A DNA stretch of 13,745 nucleotides from an uncultured Collinsella sp. (GCA_900544205.1 UQUG01000050.1:1-13745), one strand, 5' to 3'. Positions 7,696 to 13,630 are shown, counted from the stretch's first letter. Numbers and translations: made by a program. Notes: generated from the sequence alone by a model not told the origin.

Positions 7696-8418
7696 ATGGG
7701 CTTCCTTGACGAGATTAAAAATAAGATGCACCTGGGCGGCCAGCAGGGTTACGACCAGGGTTATGGCCAGGACGACGACTACGGCTACGATGATGGCTAT
7801 GACGATGGCTATCAGGGCAACGGCTACAGCGGTGCTTCGGGCGAGGGCTTCTACACCCAAGACGAGCCGAGCAACGGCCTGCTTGGTCAGACGCGCCGTG
7901 GTGAAGCTGAGTCGGTTGCCGTGTATACACGCTCCGGGCAGCTGGTCGGCGATGACTCCCGCCATGCCACGACGTATAACCCGCCTTCGCGCTCGCAGGA
8001 CAGTGTTGCGAGCGGTTATCGTCCTGGTGCCTATGACACGCCGTCGAGCTACGCCGAGAACACCCGCGCCCGTGCCGCCGCTGCGCCTGCGCCTGCACCG
8101 AGCGATGCCTCGGCCTATGCGAGCAATATCATCAACGCCACACCGCAGCTGCCGGCCTATGTCCTGCGCCCCGAGAGCTATGACGACGTGGAGACCGTGG
8201 TGCGCCGCGTTCGCACCAAGCAGCCTGTCGCACTGATTTTTGTGGGCGTACGCACCGAAGTTGCCAAGCGCGTCTTGGACTTCTCTTACGGCTTTGCCTG
8301 CGGTCTGGGTGCCACGGTCAAGGAGGTGGGCGACCGCGTGTTCATGGTGCTGCCCGCCGGTTGCGAGGTCAAAGATTCCGATCTCAAGAAGCTTCGTGCC
8401 GACGGCTACCTTAAGTAA
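7696..8418 (+). CDS. sepF: Cell division protein SepF
   Basis: SepF is a membrane-anchoring and bundling partner of FtsZ; it binds the FtsZ C-terminal peptide through its C-terminal domain. The 240-residue product begins with the short amphipathic helix expected to insert in the membrane (MGFLDEIKNKMHLG). Residues 16-46 are a Gly/Asp/Tyr low-complexity stretch with seven tyrosines in DDGY-like units. A disordered, Ala/Pro/Ser-rich linker continues to about 150. The folded SepF core is at about 153-225, with VALIFVGV, VLDFSYGFACGLGA and VGDRVFMVLPAG. The start at 7696 has GAGAGGA about 8 bases upstream; an in-frame GTG at 7645 lies in the spacer and is not supported. It follows yggS by 60 bases and precedes yggT. 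Confidence 0.95.
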   Translation: MGFLDEIKNKMHLGGQQGYDQGYGQDDDYGYDDGYDDGYQGNGYSGASGEGFYTQDEPSNGLLGQTRRGEAESVAVYTRSGQLVGDDSRHATTYNPPSRSQDSVASGYRPGAYDTPSSYAENTRARAAAAPAPAPSDASAYASNIINATPQLPAYVLRPESYDDVETVVRRVRTKQPVALIFVGVRTEVAKRVLDFSYGFACGLGATVKEVGDRVFMVLPAGCEVKDSDLKKLRADGYLK

Positions 8419-8427
8419 AGACAAGAC

Positions 8428-8442
8428 GAGGAGATTCCCATC
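8428..8442 (+). promoter_or_regulatory. Ribosome binding site and ATC start of yggT
   Basis: GAGGAG (8428-8433) is followed after six bases by ATC (8440-8442). The spacing is ideal and the codon is one base away from ATG. Non-ATG/GTG/TTG starts are known for infC (ATT and others) and pcnB in some bacteria and make translation sensitive to IF3. Confidence 0.6.
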
Positions 8443-8721
8443 AACATCTACACTATCGTCCAGCTGGTCAATACGCTGTTCAACTTCTATTCCACGCTCA
8501 TTGTCGTCTACTGCTTTATGACGTGGATTCCCATGAAGCAGGGTGGTTTGCTTCAGGATATTGCCGCGGTGCTTGATAGCGTGTGCGGTCCGTGGCTCAA
8601 CCTGTTCCGTCGTTTCATCCCGCCGATGGGCGGTATCGATTTTTCGCCGGTCGTTGCGATTATTGCGTTGCAGTTGGTGCAGAGGCTGGTTCTGCAGCTT
8701 CTTATAGGTATACTCGTGTAG
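8440..8721 (+). CDS. yggT: YggT family membrane protein, apparently starting at ATC
   Basis: YggT (YlmG) proteins are small two-helix membrane proteins conserved beside sepF and divIVA; roles in division and membrane or cofactor assembly have been suggested but not settled. The 93-residue product has one hydrophobic segment at about 5-30, a loop with the family signature FRRFIPPMGGIDFSPVVA (56-73), and a second helix at about 70-92. No ATG, GTG or TTG in the frame gives a full first helix: the first ATG is at 8518, in the middle of that helix. GAGGAG at 8428-8433 is six bases before ATC at 8440, giving a start of (M)NIYTIVQLV. The frame continues from the sepF stop codon at 8416-8418. A CTG at 8464 is possible but lacks a binding site. 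Family identity is sure; the start codon is an inference. Confidence 0.85.
   Translation: MNIYTIVQLVNTLFNFYSTLIVVYCFMTWIPMKQGGLLQDIAAVLDSVCGPWLNLFRRFIPPMGGIDFSPVVAIIALQLVQRLVLQLLIGILV
8707..8714 (+). promoter_or_regulatory. Candidate -10 element for divIVA
   Basis: GGTATACT lies in the last codons of yggT, 68 bases before divIVA. TATACT matches the -10 consensus at five of six positions; no good -35 box is seen 17 bases upstream. It may give divIVA its own transcript in addition to read-through from sepF-yggT. Confidence 0.3.
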
Positions 8722-8782
8722 AACTGTCTTAGTAACTTACGTCGGGCGTGTAGCGCCGAGGCGATGAAAAAGGAGACTTGTT

Positions 8783-9457
8783 ATGGCTATTACCCCTGCA
8801 GACATCCAGGCTCAGACTTTCTCTGAGGCCAAGCGTGGCTACGATCCTGCTGAGGTCGACGTCTTCTTGGAGACGCTGTCCTCTGAGGTTGACGCTATGC
8901 TCGCTAAGATCGTCGACCTTAAGGGTCGTCTGACTGCTACCGAGCAGCAGCTTGCCGATGCGCAGGCTCAGCTTGCCCAGGCTCAGGATGCCCCCGCCCA
9001 GGCCGTTCCTGCCGCCCCCGTGGCTGCTCCCGCCCCTGACTTCTCCGCTCAGGAGCGCCAGATTTCCGCTGCCCTGATCGCTGCCCAGCAGACCGCTGAG
9101 ACCATCGTCAACGATGCCAATGAGAACGCTGAGCGTATTCGCAACGAGGCTGACGCCAAGGCCCGCGAGGTTATCCGCCAGGCTCTGACCGAAAAGCAGG
9201 CTGAGCTCGAGGAGATCGATCGTCTCAAGGCTTCTCGTGAGGAGTTCAAGGCCGAGTATCTCAAGCTCATCCAGCACTTCATGGACGATGCCCAGAACTC
9301 CTTCCCGGCCGACCTCATGGCCTCCACGCCGGTCGGTTCTGCCGCTTCTCCTGCGGTGACTGTTCCCGCCGAGCCGCTGCCCGTCGCTGACCCGGTTGTC
9401 CCCGTGGCCGATCCCTTCGCCCCGATCGACAACTTCGCTGCCGACGACCTGGACTAA
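8783..9457 (+). CDS. divIVA: DivIVA/Wag31 domain protein
   Basis: DivIVA proteins sense negative membrane curvature at poles and septa and organise polar growth or division-site partners. The 224-residue protein opens with the conserved lipid-binding domain: ITPADIQAQTF, then KRGYDPAEVDVFLETL (17-32), closely matching the DivIVA pattern. A first coiled coil runs to about 67, followed by an Ala/Pro/Gln-rich hinge (about 68-88), a second long coiled coil (about 90-165) rich in Ala, Glu and Gln, and a Pro/Ala/Val-rich acidic tail ending DDLD. AAAAAGGAG ends 7 bases before the ATG. It ends the yggS-sepF-yggT-divIVA cluster and is followed by a strong terminator. The C-terminal tail is not recognisable and probably recruits lineage-specific partners. 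Confidence 0.95.
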   Translation: MAITPADIQAQTFSEAKRGYDPAEVDVFLETLSSEVDAMLAKIVDLKGRLTATEQQLADAQAQLAQAQDAPAQAVPAAPVAAPAPDFSAQERQISAALIAAQQTAETIVNDANENAERIRNEADAKAREVIRQALTEKQAELEEIDRLKASREEFKAEYLKLIQHFMDDAQNSFPADLMASTPVGSAASPAVTVPAEPLPVADPVVPVADPFAPIDNFAADDLD

Positions 9458-9483
9458 CATTCGGCCTACAATTTAGTGCCTAG

Positions 9484-9513
9484 AAAGGACCCGCAGCTTG
9501 CGGGTCCTTTTTT
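9484..9513 (+). terminator. Intrinsic terminator of divIVA
   Basis: A perfect 12-bp stem (AAAGGACCCGCA with its complement at 9499-9510) around a GCT loop runs into six T residues. It ends the division cluster and is one of the strongest terminators in the window. Confidence 0.95.
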
Positions 9514-9538
9514 ATGACTGTACCGGGGCGCGCAACAT

Positions 9539-9576
9539 AAAAAACCGAGCCCTGCACATAGTGGCGCAGAACTCGG
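9539..9576 (-). terminator. Intrinsic terminator of the nitroreductase gene
   Basis: Read on the minus strand, CCGAGTTCTGC pairs with GCAGGGCTCGG (11 bp, two G-T wobbles) and runs into six T residues (A-run at 9539-9544 on the plus strand). It lies 48 bases beyond the nitroreductase stop. With the divIVA terminator it insulates two convergent genes. Confidence 0.85.
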
Positions 9577-9623
9577 CGAACCGGTGAGCGGTCAAGGATA
9601 GGTTTTAGGGCATGTCCCAAAAT

Positions 9624-10154
9624 CTACTTGAGGAGGAAGTCGGAGAGGGGAATGGTACGGGCCTCGCGATGCTCGGAATCGGCGATGTGGTCGGCAGGAT
9701 ATCCGCAGACGAGCATGTGATAGGGATAGACGCCCTCGGGCAGGTTGAACTGCTCCTGTGCCACCTCGGGCTTAAAATGGCATACCCAACACGTTCCCAG
9801 GCCCTGCTCGGTGGCCTCCATCATCATCTGATCGCACACTATGGACGTATCGATTTCACTGGAATTCATCTGGTCATACGGGCGCACCCAAGCGTCTTCG
9901 GTAACGCTACAAATAAGGAAGATGAGCGGAGCGCCAAAGATAGATCCATCACGAGCAAACCGAGGCTGACAAGCAGCAGCCTTCTCCAGAAGCTCAGGCG
10001 TATCCAGCACCATCACACGAGAAGGATGATTATTACAAGCAGAAGGAGCAATCCGCCCAGCCTCAACAATGGCATCCACCACAGCCTGCTCCACAGCCCG
10101 ATCTTCAAACTCACGACAAGAATACCGACCCCGAGCCAGATCCAAATAACTCAC
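9624..10154 (-). CDS. Nitroreductase family protein
   Basis: The 176-residue protein belongs to the FMN-dependent nitroreductase superfamily, which reduces nitro groups, quinones or similar acceptors with NAD(P)H, usually as a dimer in the cytoplasm. The FMN-binding start RYSCREF (10-16) and APSACNNHPSRVMVL (36-50) are clear, and the mid-protein MMMEATEQGLGTCWV (110-123) and C-terminal LVCGYPAD are typical. The substrate cannot be told. The start is GTG at 10154: GGAGGG on the minus strand (10162-10167) lies seven bases upstream; the longer reading from TTG at 10193 begins before this site. The first 71 codons use T-ending codons almost exclusively over C-ending ones, while the other 105 use C-ending codons heavily, a sharp break near 9941. 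Confidence 0.88.
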   Translation of the reverse strand: MSYLDLARGRYSCREFEDRAVEQAVVDAIVEAGRIAPSACNNHPSRVMVLDTPELLEKAAACQPRFARDGSIFGAPLIFLICSVTEDAWVRPYDQMNSSEIDTSIVCDQMMMEATEQGLGTCWVCHFKPEVAQEQFNLPEGVYPYHMLVCGYPADHIADSEHREARTIPLSDFLLK

Positions 10155-10321
10155 AACCAAGCCCTCCAAATTCAGTGTATCAACCCAAAGCAAAACAAAG
10201 GGTACCCAAAGCCCGATCCAGCCAAACGTTTAAGGCGGTCCCAAAGTTCCCAATCGGGCTCAAAGGCCCTGTCAACAAAAGCCTCATTGCTTTCAAAGTA
10301 TCAGCCAAAGTTCCCAATGGT
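10155..10321 (-). repeat. Repeat-bearing spacer upstream of the nitroreductase
   Basis: No convincing gene is seen. A 14-base direct repeat CCAAAGTTCCCAAT occurs at 10241-10254 and 10305-10318. AGCCCGAT (10210-10217) and ATCGGGCT (10253-10260) form an inverted pair, and GGGTACCC is at 10200-10207. The minus strand is rich in TTTGG. A TTGACA on the minus strand (10270-10275) has no good -10 partner, so the nitroreductase promoter is not located. Confidence 0.6.
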
Positions 10322-10429
10322 GGTACGTAAGGCGAAGGGCCGGCCACGGTTTGCTTTCGAACGACTCTGCAAAGCAGCCGGAGTGAGAAAGCAAACCGTG
10401 GCCGGCCCTTCGCCGCCGGGACACGTACC
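10322..10429. repeat. Long palindromic element with perfect 28-bp arms
   Basis: Bases 10331-10358 and 10387-10414 are exact reverse complements, 28 of 28, around a 28-base centre. The centre has its own small hairpin (CTGC-AAA-GCAG, 10367-10377). Outside the main arms a further 7-bp pair, GGTACGT (10322-10328) and ACGTACC (10423-10429), is offset by 2 and 8 unpaired bases. The element begins 5 bases after the DUF47 stop codon. No T-run follows on either strand. It could be a dispersed palindromic repeat, an mRNA 3'-end protecting structure, or a small mobile remnant; the sequence alone does not decide. Confidence 0.85.
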
Positions 10430-10434
10430 CCCAA

Positions 10435-11058
10435 TTAACTGTTCTTCATGACAATCGAATCCACAACATCGGCCACATTCTCGCAGCAGTCGGCGCAGTA
10501 CTCCAGGAAGGCGTAGACGTCACGCCAAGCGATGACCTCGAGCGGATCCTTGCCGTTAACGTGCAGGTTGCGCATGGCGTTGATGTAGAGCTCGTCGGCC
10601 TCGGACTCGATGGTGTTGATCTGGATGACCAGCTCGCGCAGCGTTTTGGACTTGCGGTAGTTGGGAAGCTCGACCATCAGGTCTTTCATGGCGCGGCAGG
10701 CGTCAGTCACCTTGTGGGCGATGACGATGGCGTCGGGATGGATGCTCTGAATGTTGGTGAAGTAGACGCGCTGCACGACGCCCTCAATACGGTCGAGCAC
10801 GGTGTCGAGCGCGCAGCTCATCAGATCCAGATCCTCGCGCTCGAGCGGGGTGATAAAGGCGGTGAGCAGGGCGTCTTCGAGCTCGTGGTGCTTCTTGTCT
10901 GCCGCATGCTCAATCGCATGCATCTTATTGAGCATGTCGTGAATCTGCGCGGGATCGAAGTTCTCAAAAATCTTGGTGAGCAGCTCTGCGGCCTGGACGG
11001 CGAGGTCGGCGCAAGCGACGTAGTTGTCAAAGTAGAACGAATCGGGTTTCTTTGCCAT
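10435..11058 (-). CDS. DUF47 (PhoU-like) protein, partner of PiT permease
   Basis: This 207-residue, all-helical protein matches the DUF47/PhoU_div family (Pfam PF01865, E. coli YkaA type), distant relatives of PhoU that are usually encoded with PiT phosphate permeases and thought to modulate them. Recognisable stretches are FDNYVACADLAVQAAELL (10-27), IEHAADKKHHELEDALL (49-65, with the conserved His/Asp/Glu cluster), TPLEREDLDLM and LDRIEGVVQRVYF in the middle, and WRDVYAFLEYCADCCENVADVV near the C-terminus, where Asp and Glu residues would form the second metal site. GAAAGGA lies seven bases before the ATG on the minus strand. It starts 67 bases after the PiT gene with no terminator between, so they form one transcript. 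A direct role in transport is inferred from family and context. Confidence 0.93.
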   Translation of the reverse strand: MAKKPDSFYFDNYVACADLAVQAAELLTKIFENFDPAQIHDMLNKMHAIEHAADKKHHELEDALLTAFITPLEREDLDLMSCALDTVLDRIEGVVQRVYFTNIQSIHPDAIVIAHKVTDACRAMKDLMVELPNYRKSKTLRELVIQINTIESEADELYINAMRNLHVNGKDPLEVIAWRDVYAFLEYCADCCENVADVVDSIVMKNS

Positions 11059-11125
11059 GGGTGGGTCCTTTCGAGGCGAAGACGGGTGGGCGAAGTGTTG
11101 CGGTCCGGATGGACGTTCGGTTTGA

Positions 11126-12175
11126 TTAGAGGAACATCATGAACAGCTTGGCCATGACAAAGCTGATGAGTCCGCAGGCGGGGAAGGTGAAGAACCAGGT
11201 GAACATCATGTCCTTGACGACTCCGAAGTTGATGGCCGAGAGGCGCTTGACGGCACCGACGCCCATGATGGCGCAGGTCTTGATGTGTGTGGAGGACACG
11301 GGGATGCCGGTAAGGGTGGCAAGCAGCAGGTTCGCGGCGCCCGCGAGGTCGGCGGAGAAGCCCTGATACTTCTCGAGCTTAACCATGCTCTGGCCGACGG
11401 ACTTGATGATGCGCTCACCGCCCACGCTGGTACCGATACCCATAGTGGCCGAGCACAGCAGCATAATCCAGATGGGGATGCCGGCATCGCCGACGCTGGT
11501 CTGGCCGTTTGCGAAGGCCACGCCTAAAAAGAGCACGCCGATGAACTTCTGTCCATCCTGCGCGCCGTGCATAAAGCTCATGGCCGCAGCGCTCGCGATC
11601 TGAGCGTATTTAAAGAAGACATTGGCACGTCGCCTGTTGGCGGCGGCGAAAAGAATCGAGACGAGTTTGCACAGGACCCAGCCCATGACAAAGCCCAGGC
11701 CGATGGAGAGCGCCAGGCCGTAGATGACCTTCATCCACTCGTGGACGTTGACGCTGCTCGCGCCGCCGAGGGCGATAGCGGCACCGGTCAGGCCGGCGAT
11801 AAGGCTGTGGCTTTGCGAGGTGGGGATGCCAAAACGCGACGCTGTGGCGCCGTAGACGACGATGGAGAACAGGGCCGCGCACAGGCAGGCGAGCGCCATG
11901 GTGCTGTTTCCGCCAAAGTCGACGATATGCGAGATGGTATTGGCGACGCTCGCATTAAAGTGCGTCATGATGAGCACACCGAGGAAGTTGAATGCGGCGC
12001 TCATGAGAATGGCGGCGCGGGCGGGCATGCAACGCGTAGTGACGCAGGTCGCGATGGCGTTGGGCGCGTCGGTCCATCCATTGACGAAGATGGCGCCGAG
12101 CGCGAGGATCACGGTGACGGCAAGGACTGGGTTCGACACAATTTGGCCGAGGAAGGTTGAGAACGTTACGTCCAT
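11126..12175 (-). CDS. pit: Inorganic phosphate transporter, PiT family
   Basis: PiT permeases import phosphate (as metal-phosphate or with protons or sodium) at low affinity. The 349-residue integral membrane protein has the two inverted family repeats: GWTDAPNAIATCVTTR (33-48) with GIPTSQSHSLIAG (116-128), and FMHGAQDGQKFIGV (201-214) with GIPVSSTHIKTCAIMG (290-305). About ten hydrophobic helices can be outlined, with a basic cytoplasmic loop near 180-190 (NRRRANVFFKY). The usual GxND of motif 1 reads GWTD. The ATG at 12175 has only a weak upstream GAGAAAG. A three-codon ORF with a much better ribosome binding site lies 30 bases upstream in the same frame and may control translation. It is transcribed with the downstream DUF47 gene. 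Confidence 0.95.
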   Translation of the reverse strand: MDVTFSTFLGQIVSNPVLAVTVILALGAIFVNGWTDAPNAIATCVTTRCMPARAAILMSAAFNFLGVLIMTHFNASVANTISHIVDFGGNSTMALACLCAALFSIVVYGATASRFGIPTSQSHSLIAGLTGAAIALGGASSVNVHEWMKVIYGLALSIGLGFVMGWVLCKLVSILFAAANRRRANVFFKYAQIASAAAMSFMHGAQDGQKFIGVLFLGVAFANGQTSVGDAGIPIWIMLLCSATMGIGTSVGGERIIKSVGQSMVKLEKYQGFSADLAGAANLLLATLTGIPVSSTHIKTCAIMGVGAVKRLSAINFGVVKDMMFTWFFTFPACGLISFVMAKLFMMFL

Positions 12176-12205
12176 ATATGGGCTTTCTCGAAGTTTGCAG
12201 GCACG

Positions 12206-12237
12206 TTACAAAAACATGATAAATCGTATCACCTCCT
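12206..12237 (-). promoter_or_regulatory. Strong ribosome binding site and three-codon ORF in the PiT leader
   Basis: On the minus strand AGGAGGTGAT (12228-12237) matches the 16S anti-Shine-Dalgarno over ten bases. It is followed by ATG TTT TTG TAA (12217-12206), encoding Met-Phe-Leu. A 5-bp hairpin (TGATA with TATCA, 12217-12231) spans from the binding site to this ATG. The mini-ORF is in frame with the PiT start 30 bases downstream. The sequence is plain; a regulatory role is inferred. Confidence 0.45.
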
Positions 12238-12284
12238 GCGGGTTTCTTTACCGAGTTCTGATGGGAGAAGTGAATTTTTTGGCA

Positions 12285-12301
12285 CTAATATTGAATATTA
12301 G
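12285..12301. promoter_or_regulatory. Operator-like perfect palindrome CTAATATT-G-AATATTAG
   Basis: Two 8-base arms are exact reverse complements about a single central base, in the 229-base divergent region between the PiT gene and the small plus-strand gene. It is far more AT-rich than the surroundings, as expected of a repressor site. It lies about 110 bases before the PiT start and about 104 before the plus-strand gene. Just after it, TTGACC (12307-12312), 17 bases and TAACAC (12330-12335) could be a weak plus-strand promoter. Confidence 0.5.
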
Positions 12302-12390
12302 CCCTGTTGACCGCGGGTGTTCTTTTTGCTAACACACCATGAGGACACGTGTGCGTGCCCCAACATCCCAAAACCACAGTCTGTTCGCTT

Positions 12391-12396
12391 TACAAT
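12391..12396 (+). promoter_or_regulatory. Candidate -10 element just before the small gene at 12405
   Basis: TACAAT matches the -10 consensus at five of six positions. A transcript would start at about 12403-12405, at or within two bases of the ATG, implying a leaderless or nearly leaderless message. No -35 box is evident. Confidence 0.35.
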
Positions 12397-12404
12397 ATGC
12401 AAAC

Positions 12405-12764
12405 ATGCGTTCGATAATAGGAGGCATGGAATATCGACAGACAGATGGCAAAACTCGGCGCGTGCACAAGCAGTATGTGGACGTCGTGGCTCGCATCCTC
12501 GCGGGCGGACAGGTCGTGCCGGTCACCGTCTGCTGGGTCGACGGTCGTTGCTTTACGATTGACGAAATTATCTCGACCACCGGGTTTGGCCTGATGGTCC
12601 ACGGCATCCGTACGGCAACCTATAAGGTGCGTTTTGGCGGGCACGCGACCGAGTTGTATCTGGAGGACCAGACGCGCGAGCGGGCGGACGGCTCGCAGGC
12701 ACACGTGATGCGTTGGTGGGTCTGGGCCTTTGATCGCACGCTCGAGGGCGAGCGCCGTAGGTAA
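12405..12764 (+). CDS. Conserved-looking small protein of unknown function
   Basis: I do not recognise this 119-residue protein with certainty. It is soluble, with no signal or membrane segment. The N-terminal part is basic (DGKTRRVHKQYVDVVARI), followed by a beta-rich region: GGQVVPVTVCWVDGRCFTIDEIIST, then ATYKVRFGGHATELYLEDQT and a Trp-rich HVMRWWVWAFD near the end. The pattern of a small barrel with 'P-x-x-x-x-W-x-G-R-x-x-x-I-x-x-I' recalls the DUF6504-like actinobacterial proteins, but only loosely. The start is unsure: ATG at 12405 fits a leaderless start after TACAAT; ATG at 12426 gives 112 residues, but its GGAGG (12420-12424) is only one base away. Codon use is normal for the window, which supports a real gene. 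It stands between the PiT gene (divergent) and the BI-1 gene. Confidence 0.7.
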   Translation: MRSIIGGMEYRQTDGKTRRVHKQYVDVVARILAGGQVVPVTVCWVDGRCFTIDEIISTTGFGLMVHGIRTATYKVRFGGHATELYLEDQTRERADGSQAHVMRWWVWAFDRTLEGERRR

Positions 12765-12780
12765 GGACGTACGGCATTCG

Positions 12781-12804
12781 GGTACAATGACAGGAATCTT
12801 GTCA
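12781..12804 (+). promoter_or_regulatory. Candidate promoter -10 and dyad before the BI-1 gene
   Basis: GGTACAAT (12781-12788) contains TACAAT, a five-of-six -10 match, 55 bases before the start codon. It runs into a 5-bp dyad, TGACA (12788-12792) and TGTCA (12800-12804), near the predicted transcription start, which could be an operator or a 5' hairpin. No -35 box is seen. Confidence 0.35.
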
Positions 12805-12843
12805 GCTACTGCGCTGTCGCGGCGCTTTTGAAAGGACGAAATT

Positions 12844-13539
12844 ATGAACGATATTCAGGGCTATCAGAACGGCCCCATCGAAACCGGCGCAAGCCGTGCC
12901 AAGGAGATGTCGCCGCGTGCGTATAATCTTGCCATGTCTGCCCTCATCTTCTTGGGCTTTTGTGCCATGGGCGTCGGTGCTTACTTTACGAGCACCATGT
13001 CGTTTGCGCGCATGATGATGAGCGGGGCTGCCCTACCGCTGGTTTTTGGCTCGTTTATTTTGACCATCGTCGGCATGGTCATGATGTCGGCCGCCGCCAG
13101 CAAGCAGTCCGTGGGCCTGTCCCTTGTGGGCTACGTAATCTTTGCGAGCACCTTTGGCCTGACCGCGTCGTTTGGCCTTGCCAACTACGACCTGCCCACC
13201 ATCAACACTGCCTTTATCGCCACGGCCGCCATCACCTTTGTCTTTGGCGCCTTGGGCGTGACGTTCCCCAAGTTTTTCCAGCGCGTATATGGCATCGGTT
13301 TTGGCATTCTGCTCGCTACTATTCTGGTTGAGATCGTGCTGATGTTCATGGGCGTTTCGCAGTCCATCACCGACCTGATCGTGATTGTGGTGTTCGCTGG
13401 CTTTATTGGCTACGACACCTATGTTGCCACGACGGTGCCGCCTACGCTGCCCAACGCCGTGCTCATGGCCTCTAACCTGTTCGTGGATATTATCAACGTG
13501 TTCCTGCGCATTCTGAACATCCTCGGCCGTCGCGACTAG
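12844..13539 (+). CDS. Bax inhibitor-1/YccA/YetJ family membrane protein
   Basis: BI-1 (TMBIM) family proteins are seven-helix membrane proteins; the Bacillus member YetJ is a pH-sensitive calcium leak channel, and E. coli YccA modulates the FtsH protease. The 231-residue protein has a soluble N-terminus (1-27) and seven hydrophobic segments from about 28 to 227. Family marks are GYDTYVA with Asp191 in helix 6 and LFVDIINVFLRIL with Asp215 in helix 7; these aspartates match the di-aspartyl pH sensor of YetJ. The ending LNILGRRD is typical of the family. AAAGGA lies seven bases before the ATG. It has a candidate promoter just upstream and a strong terminator downstream, so it is probably transcribed alone. 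Which of the known activities it has cannot be told. Confidence 0.9.
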   Translation: MNDIQGYQNGPIETGASRAKEMSPRAYNLAMSALIFLGFCAMGVGAYFTSTMSFARMMMSGAALPLVFGSFILTIVGMVMMSAAASKQSVGLSLVGYVIFASTFGLTASFGLANYDLPTINTAFIATAAITFVFGALGVTFPKFFQRVYGIGFGILLATILVEIVLMFMGVSQSITDLIVIVVFAGFIGYDTYVATTVPPTLPNAVLMASNLFVDIINVFLRILNILGRRD

Positions 13540-13583
13540 TGGCGAATTGCGGCGGTGCTTGCCGTGCGTGCAAATCGATGCGA

Positions 13584-13611
13584 AAGGCGGTCCTTCGGGG
13601 CCGTCTTTTTT
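13584..13611 (+). terminator. Intrinsic terminator with TTCG loop after the BI-1 gene
   Basis: A 10-bp stem (AAGGCGGTCC with GGGCCGTCTT, two G-T wobbles) is capped by a stable TTCG tetraloop and followed by six T residues (13606-13611), about 45 bases after the stop codon. Confidence 0.92.
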
Positions 13612-13622
13612 GTACGCGGCGG

Positions 13623-13630
13623 GGTATCAT
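13623..13630 (+). promoter_or_regulatory. Candidate -10 element for the gene at the right edge
   Basis: GGTATCAT contains TATCAT (five-of-six match to the -10 consensus), 47 bases before the ATG at 13678 and just after the preceding terminator. No -35 box is seen. Confidence 0.35.

Noticed and set aside
8518..8721. Short version of YggT starting at the ATG at 8518
   Set aside because: It would cut the first membrane helix in half; coding similarity to the family continues upstream to 8440.
10180..10434. Minus-strand 84-codon open frame through the palindrome
   Set aside because: Its first third is simply the inverted repeat translated, and it has no ribosome binding site; more likely a spurious read than a peptide gene.
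9612..10451. Plus-strand open frame of 279 codons across the nitroreductase and palindrome
   Set aside because: It is antisense to an intact nitroreductase and runs through the palindrome; its product has no family features and its composition changes abruptly with the underlying DNA.
11567..12160. Plus-strand 197-codon open frame antisense to the PiT gene
   Set aside because: Hydrophilic low-complexity product mirroring the permease codons; no family features.
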